The position numbers and the translations under genes are program-made. Of a stretch of 47,741 nucleotides of DNA, positions 28,229-38,497 are shown piece after piece (within the stretch, counting starts at the first letter, position 1; each line of letters opens with the position of its first letter). This stretch comes from Armatimonadota bacterium (lineage in GTDB: Bacteria; Sysuimicrobiota; Sysuimicrobiia; Sysuimicrobiales; Sysuimicrobiaceae), in NCBI GenBank assembly GCA_025060455.1, contig JANXBY010000064.1, positions 1 through 47,741 on the forward strand, read 5' to 3'. A model generated the notes under the pieces. The model was not told the DNA's origin, did not search any database, and saw only the letters and a program-made list of their open reading frames with translations.

Positions 28229-29514
28229 GGCTGTCCCTCCTCCCCTACCTCCGACGCCGCCTTCACGGCGCCCCCGGAGGCGTGTTCCACCAGGAACGCC
28301 GCCGCCCGTCGGCGCCGCAGGGACGCCCGCAGGCGGCGCATCCCGCCCGTGCGCTCCAGCAGCTCCCGCACCTCCTGGGCGCTACGGCCGCTCCCCTCCG
28401 CCAGGTTCTGGACCGCCTGGTCCACCTCCTCTTCGGAGGGCTCCAGCCCCTCCGCGTCCGCCACCGCTTCCAGCACCAAGCGGGTGCGGACCCTGGACTC
28501 CGCCTGCGGGCGCAGCTCCTCGTGCACCTGCTCCGCGGTCTTTCCGACCAGCTGCAGGTACCGCTCCCACGAAATCCCCCGGCGCCGCAGCTGCTCTGCG
28601 AGGTCGTCCAGCAGCTCGTGGACCTCTGCGTGCACCAGGCTCTCCGGGAGCTCCACCTGCGAACCGTCCACCACCGCCTTCAGCACCCGGTCCTCGTACT
28701 CCGCCCGGGCCTGCGCGCTGGCCTGTGCCTGCAGCCTTGCCCGCAGGTCCTCCCGTAGCTCCTCCAGGGTCCGGTGGTCGCTGGCGGTCTGCGCGAAGCT
28801 GTCGTCCAGGGCCGGAAGCTCCCGCAGCCGAACCTCCACCACGGAGAACCGCACCACTCCCGCCTCCCCTTCCCACTCCACCTGGTCCCCCGCGGACCGT
28901 CCCTCCAACAGCGCGCTGAGCCCCTCGGGGGTCTCCGCGCCCCCGACCTCCAGCATCATCTCCCGCCCCCGGGTGAACCGGCGCTCGCCCTCGGGGGCTT
29001 CCACCACCTCCACCAGCACGAAGTCGCCTCGCCCGGCGGGCCCCTGTTTGGGTAACAGCTGCGCGTACCGGGCCCGCAGCGCCTCCAACGTCCGCTGGAC
29101 CTCCTCGTCGCCCACCCGCGGTTCCTCGAAGGGGAGCTGCAGGGCCCGGTAGTCGGCGAGCTTCACCTCGGGCTCCACCTCCACCCGGGCCACCACGCGC
29201 AGTGGCTTCCCCTCCTCGATGCGGGCCTCCTCGAACGTGGGCCGGCTGATGGGCCGCAGGCCGGCCTGGCGCACCGCCTCCCGGTACGCCTCCGGCAGCA
29301 GCCGCTCCAGGGCCTCCTCGTACACCGCCTCCCGGCCCACGTACCGCTCCACCACGGGCCGCGGTGCCCGGCCGGGCCGGAACCCGGGGATGCGGGCCCT
29401 CTGGCTCACCCTGGCGACCCCCTGGGCCACCGCCCTGGCCACCCGGTCCTCGGGGACCTCGATCTCCAGCACCGCGGTGCTGCCCGGCTCCCGCCGGACG
29501 CTCAACACCCTCAC
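28225..29514 (-). CDS. tig: Trigger factor (ribosome-bound chaperone/PPIase)
   Basis: First chaperone to meet nascent chains at the ribosome exit. The 429 residues show the ribosome-binding domain with the signature [19 protein letters not shown], then the FKBP-like PPIase domain (about 150-245) and the helical C-terminal arms. GTG at 29514 after GGAGGAGG. It starts only 20 bases after the tRNA-Leu gene and may share its transcript. Confidence 0.95.
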   Translation of the reverse strand: MRVLSVRREPGSTAVLEIEVPEDRVARAVAQGVARVSQRARIPGFRPGRAPRPVVERYVGREAVYEEALERLLPEAYREAVRQAGLRPISRPTFEEARIEEGKPLRVVARVEVEPEVKLADYRALQLPFEEPRVGDEEVQRTLEALRARYAQLLPKQGPAGRGDFVLVEVVEAPEGERRFTRGREMMLEVGGAETPEGLSALLEGRSAGDQVEWEGEAGVVRFSVVEVRLRELPALDDSFAQTASDHRTLEELREDLRARLQAQASAQARAEYEDRVLKAVVDGSQVELPESLVHAEVHELLDDLAEQLRRRGISWERYLQLVGKTAEQVHEELRPQAESRVRTRLVLEAVADAEGLEPSEEEVDQAVQNLAEGSGRSAQEVRELLERTGGMRRLRASLRRRRAAAFLVEHASGGAVKAASEVGEEGQP

Positions 29515-29534
29515 CTTCTGACCTCCTCCAGCCG

Positions 29535-29619
29535 TGGTGCGGGCGGAGGGATTTGAACCCCCACGGGCCGAACCCACGGGATCCTAAGTCCCGCGCGTCT
29601 ACCGTTCCGCCACGCCCGC
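29535..29619 (-). tRNA. tRNA-Leu (anticodon UAG)
   Basis: An 85-base cloverleaf with seven-base acceptor stem GCGGGCG/CGCCCGC, discriminator A and genome-encoded CCA (29535-29537). The anticodon loop CTTAGGA gives UAG (29584-29586), and the long variable arm TGGGTTCGGCCCGTG is typical of leucine tRNAs. Confidence 0.97.
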
Positions 29620-29647
29620 CGAACCTTACGCCTCCAAGAAACGTCGA

Positions 29648-29669
29648 ACCCCGCAGCTGCCTGCGGGGT
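29648..29669 (-). terminator. Hairpin between the two tRNA genes
   Basis: A 9-bp perfect stem (ACCCCGCAG/CTGCGGGGT, loop GCAG) followed by TTCGACGTTTCTT. It looks like an intrinsic terminator for the tRNA-Lys transcript, or a processing hairpin if both tRNAs are co-transcribed. Confidence 0.5.
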
Positions 29670-29688
29670 GTATGCAACCACCGTACCG

Positions 29689-29709
29689 CGCCCGCGGACC
29701 CCGCGGGCG
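29689..29709 (-). repeat. Second GC-rich hairpin downstream of tRNA-Lys
   Basis: A 9-bp perfect stem CGCCCGCGG/CCGCGGGCG with a 3-base loop, ten bases beyond the tRNA-Lys CCA end. It lacks a T run, so it may protect or process the tRNA 3' end rather than terminate. Confidence 0.45.
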
Positions 29710-29718
29710 GCTGCCTTC

Positions 29719-29794
29719 TGGAGGGCCGTGCAGGACTCGAACCTGCAACCTTGGGATTAAGAGTCCCCTGCTCTACCAGTTGAGCTAACGGCCC
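29719..29794 (-). tRNA. tRNA-Lys (anticodon CUU)
   Basis: A 76-base cloverleaf with acceptor stem GGGCCGT/ACGGCCC, D arm GCTC...GAGC, anticodon loop CTCTTAA giving CUU (29759-29761), and T arm GCAGG-TTCGAGT-CCTGC. CCA is encoded. The discriminator base is T, unusual for lysine tRNAs, and the top pair of the anticodon stem (27-43) is G-A. Confidence 0.95.
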
Positions 29795-29800
29795 ACCGGG

Positions 29801-29829
29801 ATTTTAGCAACGGCCCTGCGGGGTGTCCA
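29801..29829 (-). promoter_or_regulatory. Sigma-A type promoter of tRNA-Lys
   Basis: -35 TGGACA (29824-29829), 17-base spacer, -10 TAAAAT (29801-29806), each matching five of six consensus bases. The -10 box ends only six bases before the first base of the mature tRNA. Confidence 0.75.
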
Positions 29830-29856
29830 GAACGCCGTCGGGACCCTCCTTCGCCC

Positions 29857-31536
<1,680 letters not shown>

Positions 31537-31563
31537 GCCACCACCTCCCCCGACTGCCTGCCG

Positions 31564-32550
31564 CTACGCCTGCGCCTTGAGCCGCCGGACTTCCTCCGTG
31601 AGCTTGGGCACGATCTGGAACAGGTCTCCCACCACGCCCAAGGTGGCCACCTGGAAGATGGGCGCGTTCGGGTCCTTGTTGATGGCCACGATGTACTTGG
31701 ACCCGGACATGCCCGCCAGGTGCTGGGGGGCCCCCGAGATCCCCACCGCGATGTACACCGTGGGGCTCACGGTCTTGCCCGTCTGGCCGATCTCGTAGTC
31801 GTGGGGTACCCAGCCGCTGTCCACGGGCGGGCGGGAAGAACCCACTGCGGCGCCCAGCTCCGCGGCCAGCTGGTCCAGCAGGGCGAAGTTCTCCGGGCCG
31901 CGCAGCCCGCGGCCGCCCGAGACGATGATCTCCGCCTCGGTGAGAGAGACCCTTTCCCGCTGCAGGGACCGGGTCTCCACCAGCTCGACTTTCGGTGGGG
32001 CCACCTCCACCGCCACCCGCTCCACCTCCGCGGTGCGGCCTTGCTGGCGCCCCGCAGGGCTGAACACCTTGGGCAGCACCACCGCCAGGTGAGGCCCACC
32101 GCCCACGTACTCCACCGTCCCCATGACCTTGCGGGTGTACATGGGCCGCCGGGCCAGCAGCCGGCCTTCTTCCACCCACAGGTCCTCCACGTCTGTGGCG
32201 ATCCCCGCGCCCAGCCGCGCGGCCACCCGCGGCGCGCAGTCCCGGCCCCAGGCGGTGGAAGGCAACAGGACCAGCCCGGGCGACCGGCCCTGCACCAGGT
32301 CGGCCAGGACCTGCGTGTACGCCTCGGTGCTGTAGGTGGCAAGATGGGGGTGCTCCACGTGCAGTACCCTGTCTGCCCCGTACTCGCCCAGGCGCTCAGC
32401 TAGCTCTGCCAGCCCGTGGCCCAGCACGACGGCCACCAACAGTCCCCCTGTGGTATCCGCGAGCTCCCGGCCCTTGCCCAGTAGCTCCAGAGTGATGCGG
32501 CGGGGGCTGTCTGCCGCGTGGTCGGCCACCACCCACACGTCGTAGCCCAT
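31564..32550 (-). CDS. etfA: Electron transfer flavoprotein alpha subunit
   Basis: FAD-binding half of ETF, which accepts electrons from acyl-CoA dehydrogenases. The 328 residues end with the family FAD signature [38 protein letters not shown] and [12 protein letters not shown] at 32550 is preferred because GAGGTG precedes it by six bases; a GTG at 32559 is also in frame. It lies directly after etfB and before the mutase in one operon. Confidence 0.94.
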   Translation of the reverse strand: MGYDVWVVADHAADSPRRITLELLGKGRELADTTGGLLVAVVLGHGLAELAERLGEYGADRVLHVEHPHLATYSTEAYTQVLADLVQGRSPGLVLLPSTAWGRDCAPRVAARLGAGIATDVEDLWVEEGRLLARRPMYTRKVMGTVEYVGGGPHLAVVLPKVFSPAGRQQGRTAEVERVAVEVAPPKVELVETRSLQRERVSLTEAEIIVSGGRGLRGPENFALLDQLAAELGAAVGSSRPPVDSGWVPHDYEIGQTGKTVSPTVYIAVGISGAPQHLAGMSGSKYIVAINKDPNAPIFQVATLGVVGDLFQIVPKLTEEVRRLKAQA

Positions 32551-32560
32551 GTCCGTCACC

Positions 32561-33349
32561 TCACAGCACCTTGGCGGTGTCCTGCAGGAACTGGGCGATC
32601 AGCCGCGCGCCCTCCTCCGGGGATTCGGGGGTTACCACCCGGCCTGCTTCGCGGCGCGGCGGCGGGTCGAACCGCGCGTACCGGACCCGAGCCGCCGCCG
32701 CACCCACCTGAGCAGGGTCCAGGCCGAGGTCCTGCAGGCTCAGGGTGCGGATCTCCTTGCGCTTGGCCTTCATGATGCCTGGAAGGGTCGGGTACCGGGG
32801 CTCGTTGATGGTGCGCTCCACCGTGAACACCGCGGGCAGGGGGACCCGGAGCACCTCCACTCCTCCCTCGACCTCCCGCTCCACGGTGGCAACCCCGTCC
32901 CCGATCTCCAGCTTGGCGATGGCCGTGGCCTGAGCCAGCCCCAGGTACTCCGCCAGCGCCGCCCCGACCACGGAGGCGTTGTCGTCCGTGGCCAGCCGCC
33001 CGCACAGGACCAGGTCGTGCGGCATCCTGCGGACCACCTCCGCCAGCACGCGGGAAACCCCTAGGTGGTCTGCGCCCTCCAGAGCCGGGTCCCACACGTG
33101 GACCGCCTCGTCCGCGCCCATGGCGAGCGCGGTGCGCAGGGCTTCGGTCGCCCTCGGGGGACCCACGCACACCACCGTCACCGTCCCACCGTGCCTTTCC
33201 CGCACCCGCAGGGCCTCCTCCACCGCGTGCTCGTCGTAGTAGTTGAGGATCCAGTTGAGCCCCTGCTCGTCGATGCCGCTCCCGTCGGCCCTCACCCGGA
33301 TCGGCTGCTCGGTGTCCGGTACCTGTTTGACGCACACCACCACGTCCAT
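32561..33349 (-). CDS. etfB: Electron transfer flavoprotein beta subunit
   Basis: AMP-binding partner of EtfA. The 262 residues begin MDVVVCVKQVPDTEQPIRV with the LNWILNYYDEHAVEEALR block and the family signature region GVEVLRVPLPAVFTVERTIN followed by RYPTLPGIMKAKRKEI. ATG at 33349 after GGAGG. A predicted promoter with a TetR-type palindrome lies in the short gap to the upstream dehydrogenase gene. Confidence 0.94.
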   Translation of the reverse strand: MDVVVCVKQVPDTEQPIRVRADGSGIDEQGLNWILNYYDEHAVEEALRVRERHGGTVTVVCVGPPRATEALRTALAMGADEAVHVWDPALEGADHLGVSRVLAEVVRRMPHDLVLCGRLATDDNASVVGAALAEYLGLAQATAIAKLEIGDGVATVEREVEGGVEVLRVPLPAVFTVERTINEPRYPTLPGIMKAKRKEIRTLSLQDLGLDPAQVGAAAARVRYARFDPPPRREAGRVVTPESPEEGARLIAQFLQDTAKVL

Positions 33350-33362
33350 GCGCGCCTCCTAC

Positions 33363-33376
33363 CAAACGTTCGTTAG
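33363..33376. promoter_or_regulatory. TetR/PaaR-type operator before etfB
   Basis: The palindrome CAAACGTTCGTTAG matches the consensus CNAACGNNCGTTNG that I recall for the Thermus TetR-family regulator PaaR (phenylacetate, CoA-ligand sensing). It overlaps the predicted -10 box of the etfB promoter, so a bound repressor would block transcription of etfB-etfA-mutase. Confidence 0.6.
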
Positions 33377-33400
33377 ATCAAGCCAGAAGATTGCGGGCAA
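33372..33400 (-). promoter_or_regulatory. Predicted promoter of etfB-etfA-mutase
   Basis: -35 TTGCCC (33395-33400), 17-base spacer, -10 TCTAAC (33372-33377), four of six matches each, inside the 3' end of the upstream dehydrogenase gene. The overlap with the palindrome raises its credibility. Confidence 0.4.
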
Positions 33401-34517
33401 TCACCAGCCGCTGGATCTCCGACGTACCCTCGTAAATCTCTGTGATCTTGGCGTCGCGGAAGTACCGCTCCACGGGATAGTCCTTGATGTACCCGTAACC
33501 CCCGAAGATCTGCACGCCCTGGTGGGCGGCGAACATGGCCGTCTCGGAGGCGAACAGCTTGGCCATGGACGCTTCCGCGGTGCACCGCCGGCCCTGGTCT
33601 CGCAGCCACGCCGCCCGCAAGGTCAGCAGCCGTGCGGCCTCGATGCGGGTGGCCATGTCCGCGATCTTCCACTGGATCGCCTGGAACTCCGCGATGGGCC
33701 GGCCGAACTGGCGCCGCTGCCGGGCGTACGCCACGCCGTCCTCGAGCGCCGCCCGGGCGATCCCTACCGCCTGGGCCGCGATGCCGATGCGGCCTCCGTC
33801 CAGGGTCGAGAGGGCCACCTTGAACCCCTCGCCCCGGGCTCCCAATAGGTTTTCCCCGGGCACCCGGCAGTCCTCCAGGAGCACCTCGCAGGTGGAGGCG
33901 GCCAGCAACCCCATCTTGCGCTCCACCTTTCCCACGGAGATCCCCGGGAAGTCCCGTTCCACGATGAAAGCGGAGATGCCCCGGGGCCCAGGCTCCGGCT
34001 CGCTGCGCGCGTACACGATGAACACCCACGCCTCCCGGGCGTTGGTCACGAAGGCCTTCGTGCCGTTCAGCACCCACCGGTCCCCGTCCAGGCGGGCGGT
34101 GGCCTGCAGGGAGGCGGCGTCCGAACCCGCCTGGGGTTCGGTCAGGCAGTAGCACCCGATCTCACGTCCGGAGGCCAGCACGGGCAGGTACCGGCGCCTC
34201 TGCTCCTCGGTGCCGTACCGCAGAATGGGGTCGCACACCAGCGAGTTGTTCACCGACATGATGGCGGCGGTGGAAGCGCACGCCCGGGCCACCTCTTCCA
34301 TGGCCAGGACGTAGGCCACGTGATCCATCCCGGCGCCGCCGTACTGCTCGGGCACCGTCACACCCATCAGCCCCAGCTGGGCTAAGCCCTGCACGATCTC
34401 CGTTGGGAACCTGTGTTCGGCATCCAGCTGAGAGGCCACGGGCAGGATCTCCCGGGTGGCGAACTCCCGCGCGGTCTGCTGTACCAGTCGGTGCTCCTCG
34501 GTGAGGTGGAACTCCAC
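33378..34517 (-). CDS. Short/branched-chain acyl-CoA dehydrogenase
   Basis: FAD enzyme that makes trans-2-enoyl-CoA and passes electrons to ETF. The 379 residues carry YCLTEPQAGSDAASLQATA and the C-terminal GYGYIKDYPVERYFRDAKI. The catalytic Glu is E363 in IYEGTSE, as in butyryl- and 2-methyl-branched-chain dehydrogenases. At the isovaleryl-CoA dehydrogenase Glu position (helix G) there is G242 (LDGGR), so a canonical isovaleryl enzyme is unlikely despite the leucine-pathway neighbours. GTG at 34517 after AGGAGG. With etfBA and the mutase downstream, butyryl-CoA or isobutyryl-CoA is the best-fitting substrate. Confidence 0.9.
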   Translation of the reverse strand: MEFHLTEEHRLVQQTAREFATREILPVASQLDAEHRFPTEIVQGLAQLGLMGVTVPEQYGGAGMDHVAYVLAMEEVARACASTAAIMSVNNSLVCDPILRYGTEEQRRRYLPVLASGREIGCYCLTEPQAGSDAASLQATARLDGDRWVLNGTKAFVTNAREAWVFIVYARSEPEPGPRGISAFIVERDFPGISVGKVERKMGLLAASTCEVLLEDCRVPGENLLGARGEGFKVALSTLDGGRIGIAAQAVGIARAALEDGVAYARQRRQFGRPIAEFQAIQWKIADMATRIEAARLLTLRAAWLRDQGRRCTAEASMAKLFASETAMFAAHQGVQIFGGYGYIKDYPVERYFRDAKITEIYEGTSEIQRLVIARNLLA

Positions 34518-34544
34518 GCCGGCCTCCTGTGCAAGTCCGTGCCC

Positions 34545-34574
34545 ATGGTAGTCGCTCCCACCCGCGGCGGGCAA
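34545..34574 (-). promoter_or_regulatory. Predicted promoter of the acyl-CoA dehydrogenase gene
   Basis: -35 TTGCCC (34569-34574), 18-base spacer, -10 TACCAT (34545-34550), about 28 bases before the GTG start. The -35 box is the same as the one proposed before etfB. Confidence 0.4.
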
Positions 34575-34594
34575 CCGACGCGCAGGGAAAGCCG

Positions 34595-34619
34595 CCCCGG
34601 GCGGTGTAACCGTCCGGGG
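34595..34619. repeat. Inverted repeat before the leucine-degradation operon
   Basis: CCCCGG-G-CGGT, loop GTA, ACCG-T-CCGGGG: 11 paired positions as RNA, counting one G-U pair. It ends one base before the first possible GTG start and contains the G-rich ribosome site. It could be an operator for this operon or for the divergent pair, or a translation-control hairpin. Confidence 0.5.
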
Positions 34620-34620
34620 G

Positions 34621-36237
34621 GTGAGGTATGTGGAGCGCATCCGGTCCCAGGTGCGCACGGACAGCGAGGTGTTCCGGGAGAACGAGGCGTACCACCGGGC
34701 CCTGGCCCAGCAGCTGCGGGAACGGCTCCAGCAGGTGCGGCGGGGCGGCGGCGAGCGGGCCCAGCGGCGCCAGCGGGAGCTGGGCAAGATGACCGCAAGG
34801 GAGCGCATCGACCACCTCCTGGATCCCGGTTCGCCGTTCCTGGAGCTGTGCCCCCTAGCCGGGTGGGGGATGTACGACGGCGAGGCCCCCAGCGCGGGGA
34901 TCGTCACCGGAATCGGCCGGGTCAGCGGAGTGGAGTGCGTGATCGTGGCCAACGACGCCACGGTCAAAGGCGGCACGTACTTCCCCATGACGGTGAAGAA
35001 GCACCTGCGGGCGCAGGAGGTGGCGCTGCAGAACCGGCTCCCGTGCATCTACCTAGTGGACTCCGGGGGCGCCTACCTGCCCCTGCAGGCGGAGGTGTTC
35101 CCCGACCGCGACCACTTCGGCCGCATCTTCTACAACCAGGCCCGCATGAGTGCCCTGGGGATCCCACAGATCGCCGCGGTGATGGGATCCTGCACCGCAG
35201 GCGGCGCGTACGTGCCCGCCATGAGCGACGAGGCGGTCATCGTGCGGGGCACGGGCACCATCTTTCTGGGTGGGCCACCCCTGGTGAAGGCGGCCACGGG
35301 AGAGGACGTGACCGCGGAGGAGCTGGGGGGTGCGGACGTGCACGCCCGCCGGTCGGGGGTCGTGGACCACTACGCGGAGTCCGACGAGCACGCCCTGCAG
35401 ATCGTCCGCCAGATCGTCGCGACCCTGAACCGCCGGAAGACCGTGGACCTGGACGTGGCCACGCCGGAGGACCCCTACTACGACCCCCAAGAGCTGTACG
35501 GGATCCTGCCCCGGGACCTGCGGCAGCCCTACGACGTACGAGAGGTGATCGCCCGTCTCGTGGACGGCAGCCGGTTCGCGGAGTTCAAGGCCCTGTACGG
35601 CACCACCCTCGTGTGCGGGTTCGCCCGTATCCACGGTATGCTCGTGGGGATCGTCGCCAACAACGGGGTCCTGTTCGTGGACAGCGCGGAGAAGGGCGCG
35701 CACTTCGTCGAGCTGTGCGGGCAGCGGCGGGTGCCCATCGTGTTCCTGCAAAACATCACGGGCTTCATCGTGGGACGCCAGTACGAAGCTGCGGGCATCG
35801 CCCGCGCGGGCGCCAAGATGGTGCACGCCGTGGCCACCAGCAACGTCCCCAAGTTCACCGTGATCGTGGGCGGGTCGTACGGGGCGGGCAACTACGCCAT
35901 GTGCGGCCGCGCCTACGAACCACGGTTCCTCTGGATGTGGCCCAACGCCCGCATCAACGTCATGGGCCCCGAGCAGGCCGCGGGTGTTTTGGTCACCGTG
36001 AAGCGCGACCAGCTGGCCCGGGAGGGCAAGACGCTGTCGGAGGAGGAGGCGGAGGCCATCGCCCGCCCCATCCTGGAGAAGTACGAGCGGGAGGGTAACC
36101 CGTACTACAGCACCGCCCGGCTGTGGGACGACGGGATCCTGGACCCGCCCACCACCCGGGACGTGCTGGGTCTGGCGCTGTCTGCGGCCCTCAACGCGCC
36201 CATCGAGCCCATGAAGCCAGGCGTGTTCCGGATGTAG
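34621..36237 (+). CDS. liuB: Methylcrotonyl-CoA carboxylase beta (carboxyltransferase) subunit
   Basis: Transfers carboxyl from carboxybiotin to 3-methylcrotonyl-CoA in leucine breakdown. The 538 residues hold two crotonase-fold halves. Blocks diagnostic for this subgroup rather than propionyl-CoA carboxylase are [37 protein letters not shown] and [20 protein letters not shown]; the C-terminal half has [18 protein letters not shown] at 34621 is used; GTG at 34630 has better ribosome-site spacing. First gene of a five-gene operon. Confidence 0.92.
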   Translation: MRYVERIRSQVRTDSEVFRENEAYHRALAQQLRERLQQVRRGGGERAQRRQRELGKMTARERIDHLLDPGSPFLELCPLAGWGMYDGEAPSAGIVTGIGRVSGVECVIVANDATVKGGTYFPMTVKKHLRAQEVALQNRLPCIYLVDSGGAYLPLQAEVFPDRDHFGRIFYNQARMSALGIPQIAAVMGSCTAGGAYVPAMSDEAVIVRGTGTIFLGGPPLVKAATGEDVTAEELGGADVHARRSGVVDHYAESDEHALQIVRQIVATLNRRKTVDLDVATPEDPYYDPQELYGILPRDLRQPYDVREVIARLVDGSRFAEFKALYGTTLVCGFARIHGMLVGIVANNGVLFVDSAEKGAHFVELCGQRRVPIVFLQNITGFIVGRQYEAAGIARAGAKMVHAVATSNVPKFTVIVGGSYGAGNYAMCGRAYEPRFLWMWPNARINVMGPEQAAGVLVTVKRDQLAREGKTLSEEEAEAIARPILEKYEREGNPYYSTARLWDDGILDPPTTRDVLGLALSAALNAPIEPMKPGVFRM

Positions 36238-36239
36238 CC

Positions 36240-37016
36240 GTGGCGGACGTGCTGCGGGTGCAACCGCGGGACGGCCGGCTGGACGTGGTCCTGAACCGGC
36301 CGCAGGTGCACAACGCCCTGAACCCCGACCTGCTGGCAGCCCTGGTGGAGGCCTTCCGGCAGGCCGCCGTACGGGAGGACGTGCGGTACGTGGTGATCTC
36401 CGGGGAAGGCGCGTCCTTCTGCGCGGGCGCGGACCTGGAGTGGATGAGGCAGGCAGCTGCCGCGTCGCTCGAGGAAAACCAGCAGGACGCCAGCCGGGTG
36501 TTTGATGCCCTGGAGGCGGTGGCCCACTGCCCCAAGCCCGTGGTAGCGCGGGTACACGGGGCGGCCCTGGGTGGCGGGGTGGGGCTGGTGGCGGCCTGTG
36601 ACCTGGCGGTGGCCACGCCCGCGGCCACCTTCGGCCTCACGGAGGTGCGGCTGGGCCTGGTGCCCGCCATGATCCTCCCCTTCCTTTTGAGGAAGGTGCA
36701 CCGGTCCGCCCTGCCCTGGGCCATCCTCACCGGTAGCCGCTTCCCCGCTACCCGCGCCTTGGAGCTGGGGCTGGTGCACGCGGTGAGCGACGACCCCGAC
36801 GGGGTGGTGCAGGAGTGGGGAGCCGCCTTCCTGGCCGCCGGCCCCAACGCCCTGGCCGAAGCCAAGCGGCTGCTGCGAACCCTGCCCCACCTGGCGTGGG
36901 ACCAAGCCCGGGAGGAGGCGGTCCGCGCCATCGCCGCGGCGCGGGTCAGCCCCGAAGGACAGGAGGGCATGCGGGCGTTTTTGGAGCGGCGCAGGCCCGC
37001 GTGGTCCGGACCGTGA
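36240..37016 (+). CDS. liuC: Methylglutaconyl-CoA hydratase (enoyl-CoA hydratase family)
   Basis: Hydrates 3-methylglutaconyl-CoA to HMG-CoA. The 258 residues have the crotonase oxyanion-hole segments SFCAGADLEWMR and HGAALGGGVGLVAACDLAVA. The ADLEWMR form and the position between carboxylase subunits favour the leucine-pathway hydratase over fatty-acid crotonase. GTG at 36240 lies two bases after the liuB stop; the stop overlaps the next start (GTGA). Confidence 0.85.
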   Translation: MADVLRVQPRDGRLDVVLNRPQVHNALNPDLLAALVEAFRQAAVREDVRYVVISGEGASFCAGADLEWMRQAAAASLEENQQDASRVFDALEAVAHCPKPVVARVHGAALGGGVGLVAACDLAVATPAATFGLTEVRLGLVPAMILPFLLRKVHRSALPWAILTGSRFPATRALELGLVHAVSDDPDGVVQEWGAAFLAAGPNALAEAKRLLRTLPHLAWDQAREEAVRAIAAARVSPEGQEGMRAFLERRRPAWSGP

Positions 37017-38497
37017 CGCCTCCCTTCTCGAAGCTGCTGGTGGCCAACCGCGGGGAGATCGCGGTGCGGGTGATCCGGGCCTGTCGGGAGCTGGGGATCC
37101 GGACCGTGGCGGTGTACTCCCAGGCCGACGAGGACTCCCCTCACGTGGCACTGGCGGACGAAGCCGTCCCGCTGGGTCCTCCGGAGCCCGAGGCGTCGTA
37201 CCTGGACGTGGGAAAGCTGGTGGACGCCGCGCGGAGGACGGGCGCGGAGGCGGTCCACCCCGGTTACGGTTTCCTGGCGGAGAGCGCGGAGTTCGCCCGA
37301 GCCTGCGAGGAAGCGGGCTTGGTGTTCGTCGGCCCTCCCTCGGAGGTGATCGCGTCCCTGGGCGACAAGGATCGCGCCAGGCGGCTGGCCGAGCGGCTGG
37401 GAATCCCCACAGTGCCGGGACACCCCGCCGCGGACGACGACACCCTCGAGCGTGCCGCCTGCGCTCTGGGGTTCCCCGTGCTGCTCAAGGCCGCGGCGGG
37501 CGGCGGAGGCCGGGGCATGCGGGCGGTGTACAACCCGAGCGAGTTCCGCGAGGCGCTGGCCTCCGCCCGCCGGGAGGTGCGGGCCAGTTTCGGGGACGAC
37601 GCGGTGCTGCTGGAGAAGTACCTGGACCGGCCCCGCCACGTGGAGGTGCAGGTGGTGGCGGACCGGTACGGTGACGTCGTCCACCTGGGAGAGCGGGAGT
37701 GCAGCGTACAGCGCCGCTACCAGAAGGTGGTGGAGGAGTCGCCCTCCCCCGCGGTGGACCCACACCTGCGCTCGCAGCTGGCCGACGCGGCGGTGCGTCT
37801 GGTCCAGGCCGCAGGGTACGTGAACGCCGGCACCGTAGAGTTCCTGCTGGATCGCGGCGGGCGCTTCTACTTCCTGGAGGTGAACACCCGGCTTCAGGTG
37901 GAGCACCCCGTCACCGAGCTGGTCACCGGCGTCGACCTGGTACACCTGCAGCTGTGGGTGGCAGCCGGACGGCGGCTGCCACTGCGGCAGGAGGAGGTGA
38001 GTTGGCGCGGCCACGCGGTGGAAGCCCGGGTCTACGCCGAGGACCCCGAGCGGGACTTCTCCCCTTCTCCGGGCCCCGTCCTGCTGTTGCGGGAGCCGCA
38101 CCTGCCCGGAGTCCGGGTAGACTCCGGCGTGCGACAAGGCCAGCACGTGCCCGTGCACTACGACCCCATCCTGGCCAAAGTGGTGGCGTGGGCTCCCGAC
38201 CGCCCCACCGCGGTGGCACGGCTCGCGCAGGCCCTGCAGGAGTACGTGTTGCTGGGCCCCCGCACCAACCTCGACTTCCTGCTGGACGTGGTCACACACC
38301 CCGCCTTCGTGTCCGGTGTGCTGTCCACGCGATTCCTCGAGGAGGAGTTCGCAGCCTGGCAGCCTCCGCCCCCCCCACCGGAGGCGGTGGCGGTGGCCGC
38401 GGCCCTGCTCGCCCGCCGGCCGCCCGAGCGTTCCGCCGTGGCCGCCATCCCGCCTGCGGACCCTTGGGAGAGACTTTCAGGAAGCCGGTTTCCGTGA
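37013..38497 (+). CDS. liuD: Biotin carboxylase part of methylcrotonyl-CoA carboxylase alpha (split gene)
   Basis: ATP-grasp enzyme that carboxylates biotin. The 494 residues start FSKLLVANRGEIAVRVIRAC (from residue 5), with the Gly-rich loop AAAGGGGRGMR, HVEVQVVADRYG, ECSVQRRYQKVVEESPS and EVNTRLQVEHPVTELVTG. It ends soon after DPWERLSG, where full-length alpha subunits continue into the BT and biotin-carrier domains. Those domains are encoded by the next gene in another frame, with a four-base overlap. By content this operon's carboxylase is for methylcrotonyl-CoA. Confidence 0.9.
   Translation: MTPPFSKLLVANRGEIAVRVIRACRELGIRTVAVYSQADEDSPHVALADEAVPLGPPEPEASYLDVGKLVDAARRTGAEAVHPGYGFLAESAEFARACEEAGLVFVGPPSEVIASLGDKDRARRLAERLGIPTVPGHPAADDDTLERAACALGFPVLLKAAAGGGGRGMRAVYNPSEFREALASARREVRASFGDDAVLLEKYLDRPRHVEVQVVADRYGDVVHLGERECSVQRRYQKVVEESPSPAVDPHLRSQLADAAVRLVQAAGYVNAGTVEFLLDRGGRFYFLEVNTRLQVEHPVTELVTGVDLVHLQLWVAAGRRLPLRQEEVSWRGHAVEARVYAEDPERDFSPSPGPVLLLREPHLPGVRVDSGVRQGQHVPVHYDPILAKVVAWAPDRPTAVARLAQALQEYVLLGPRTNLDFLLDVVTHPAFVSGVLSTRFLEEEFAAWQPPPPPPEAVAVAAALLARRPPERSAVAAIPPADPWERLSGSRFP

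Noticed and set aside
33378-34517. Calling the dehydrogenase isovaleryl-CoA dehydrogenase because of the adjacent leucine genes
   Set aside because: The isovaleryl-type helix G Glu is Gly242, and the short-chain-type Glu363 is present.
36191-38299. Long minus-strand frames opposite the leucine-degradation operon
   Set aside because: They are antisense to well-supported genes and have composition driven by GC at codon positions, with no recognisable domain.
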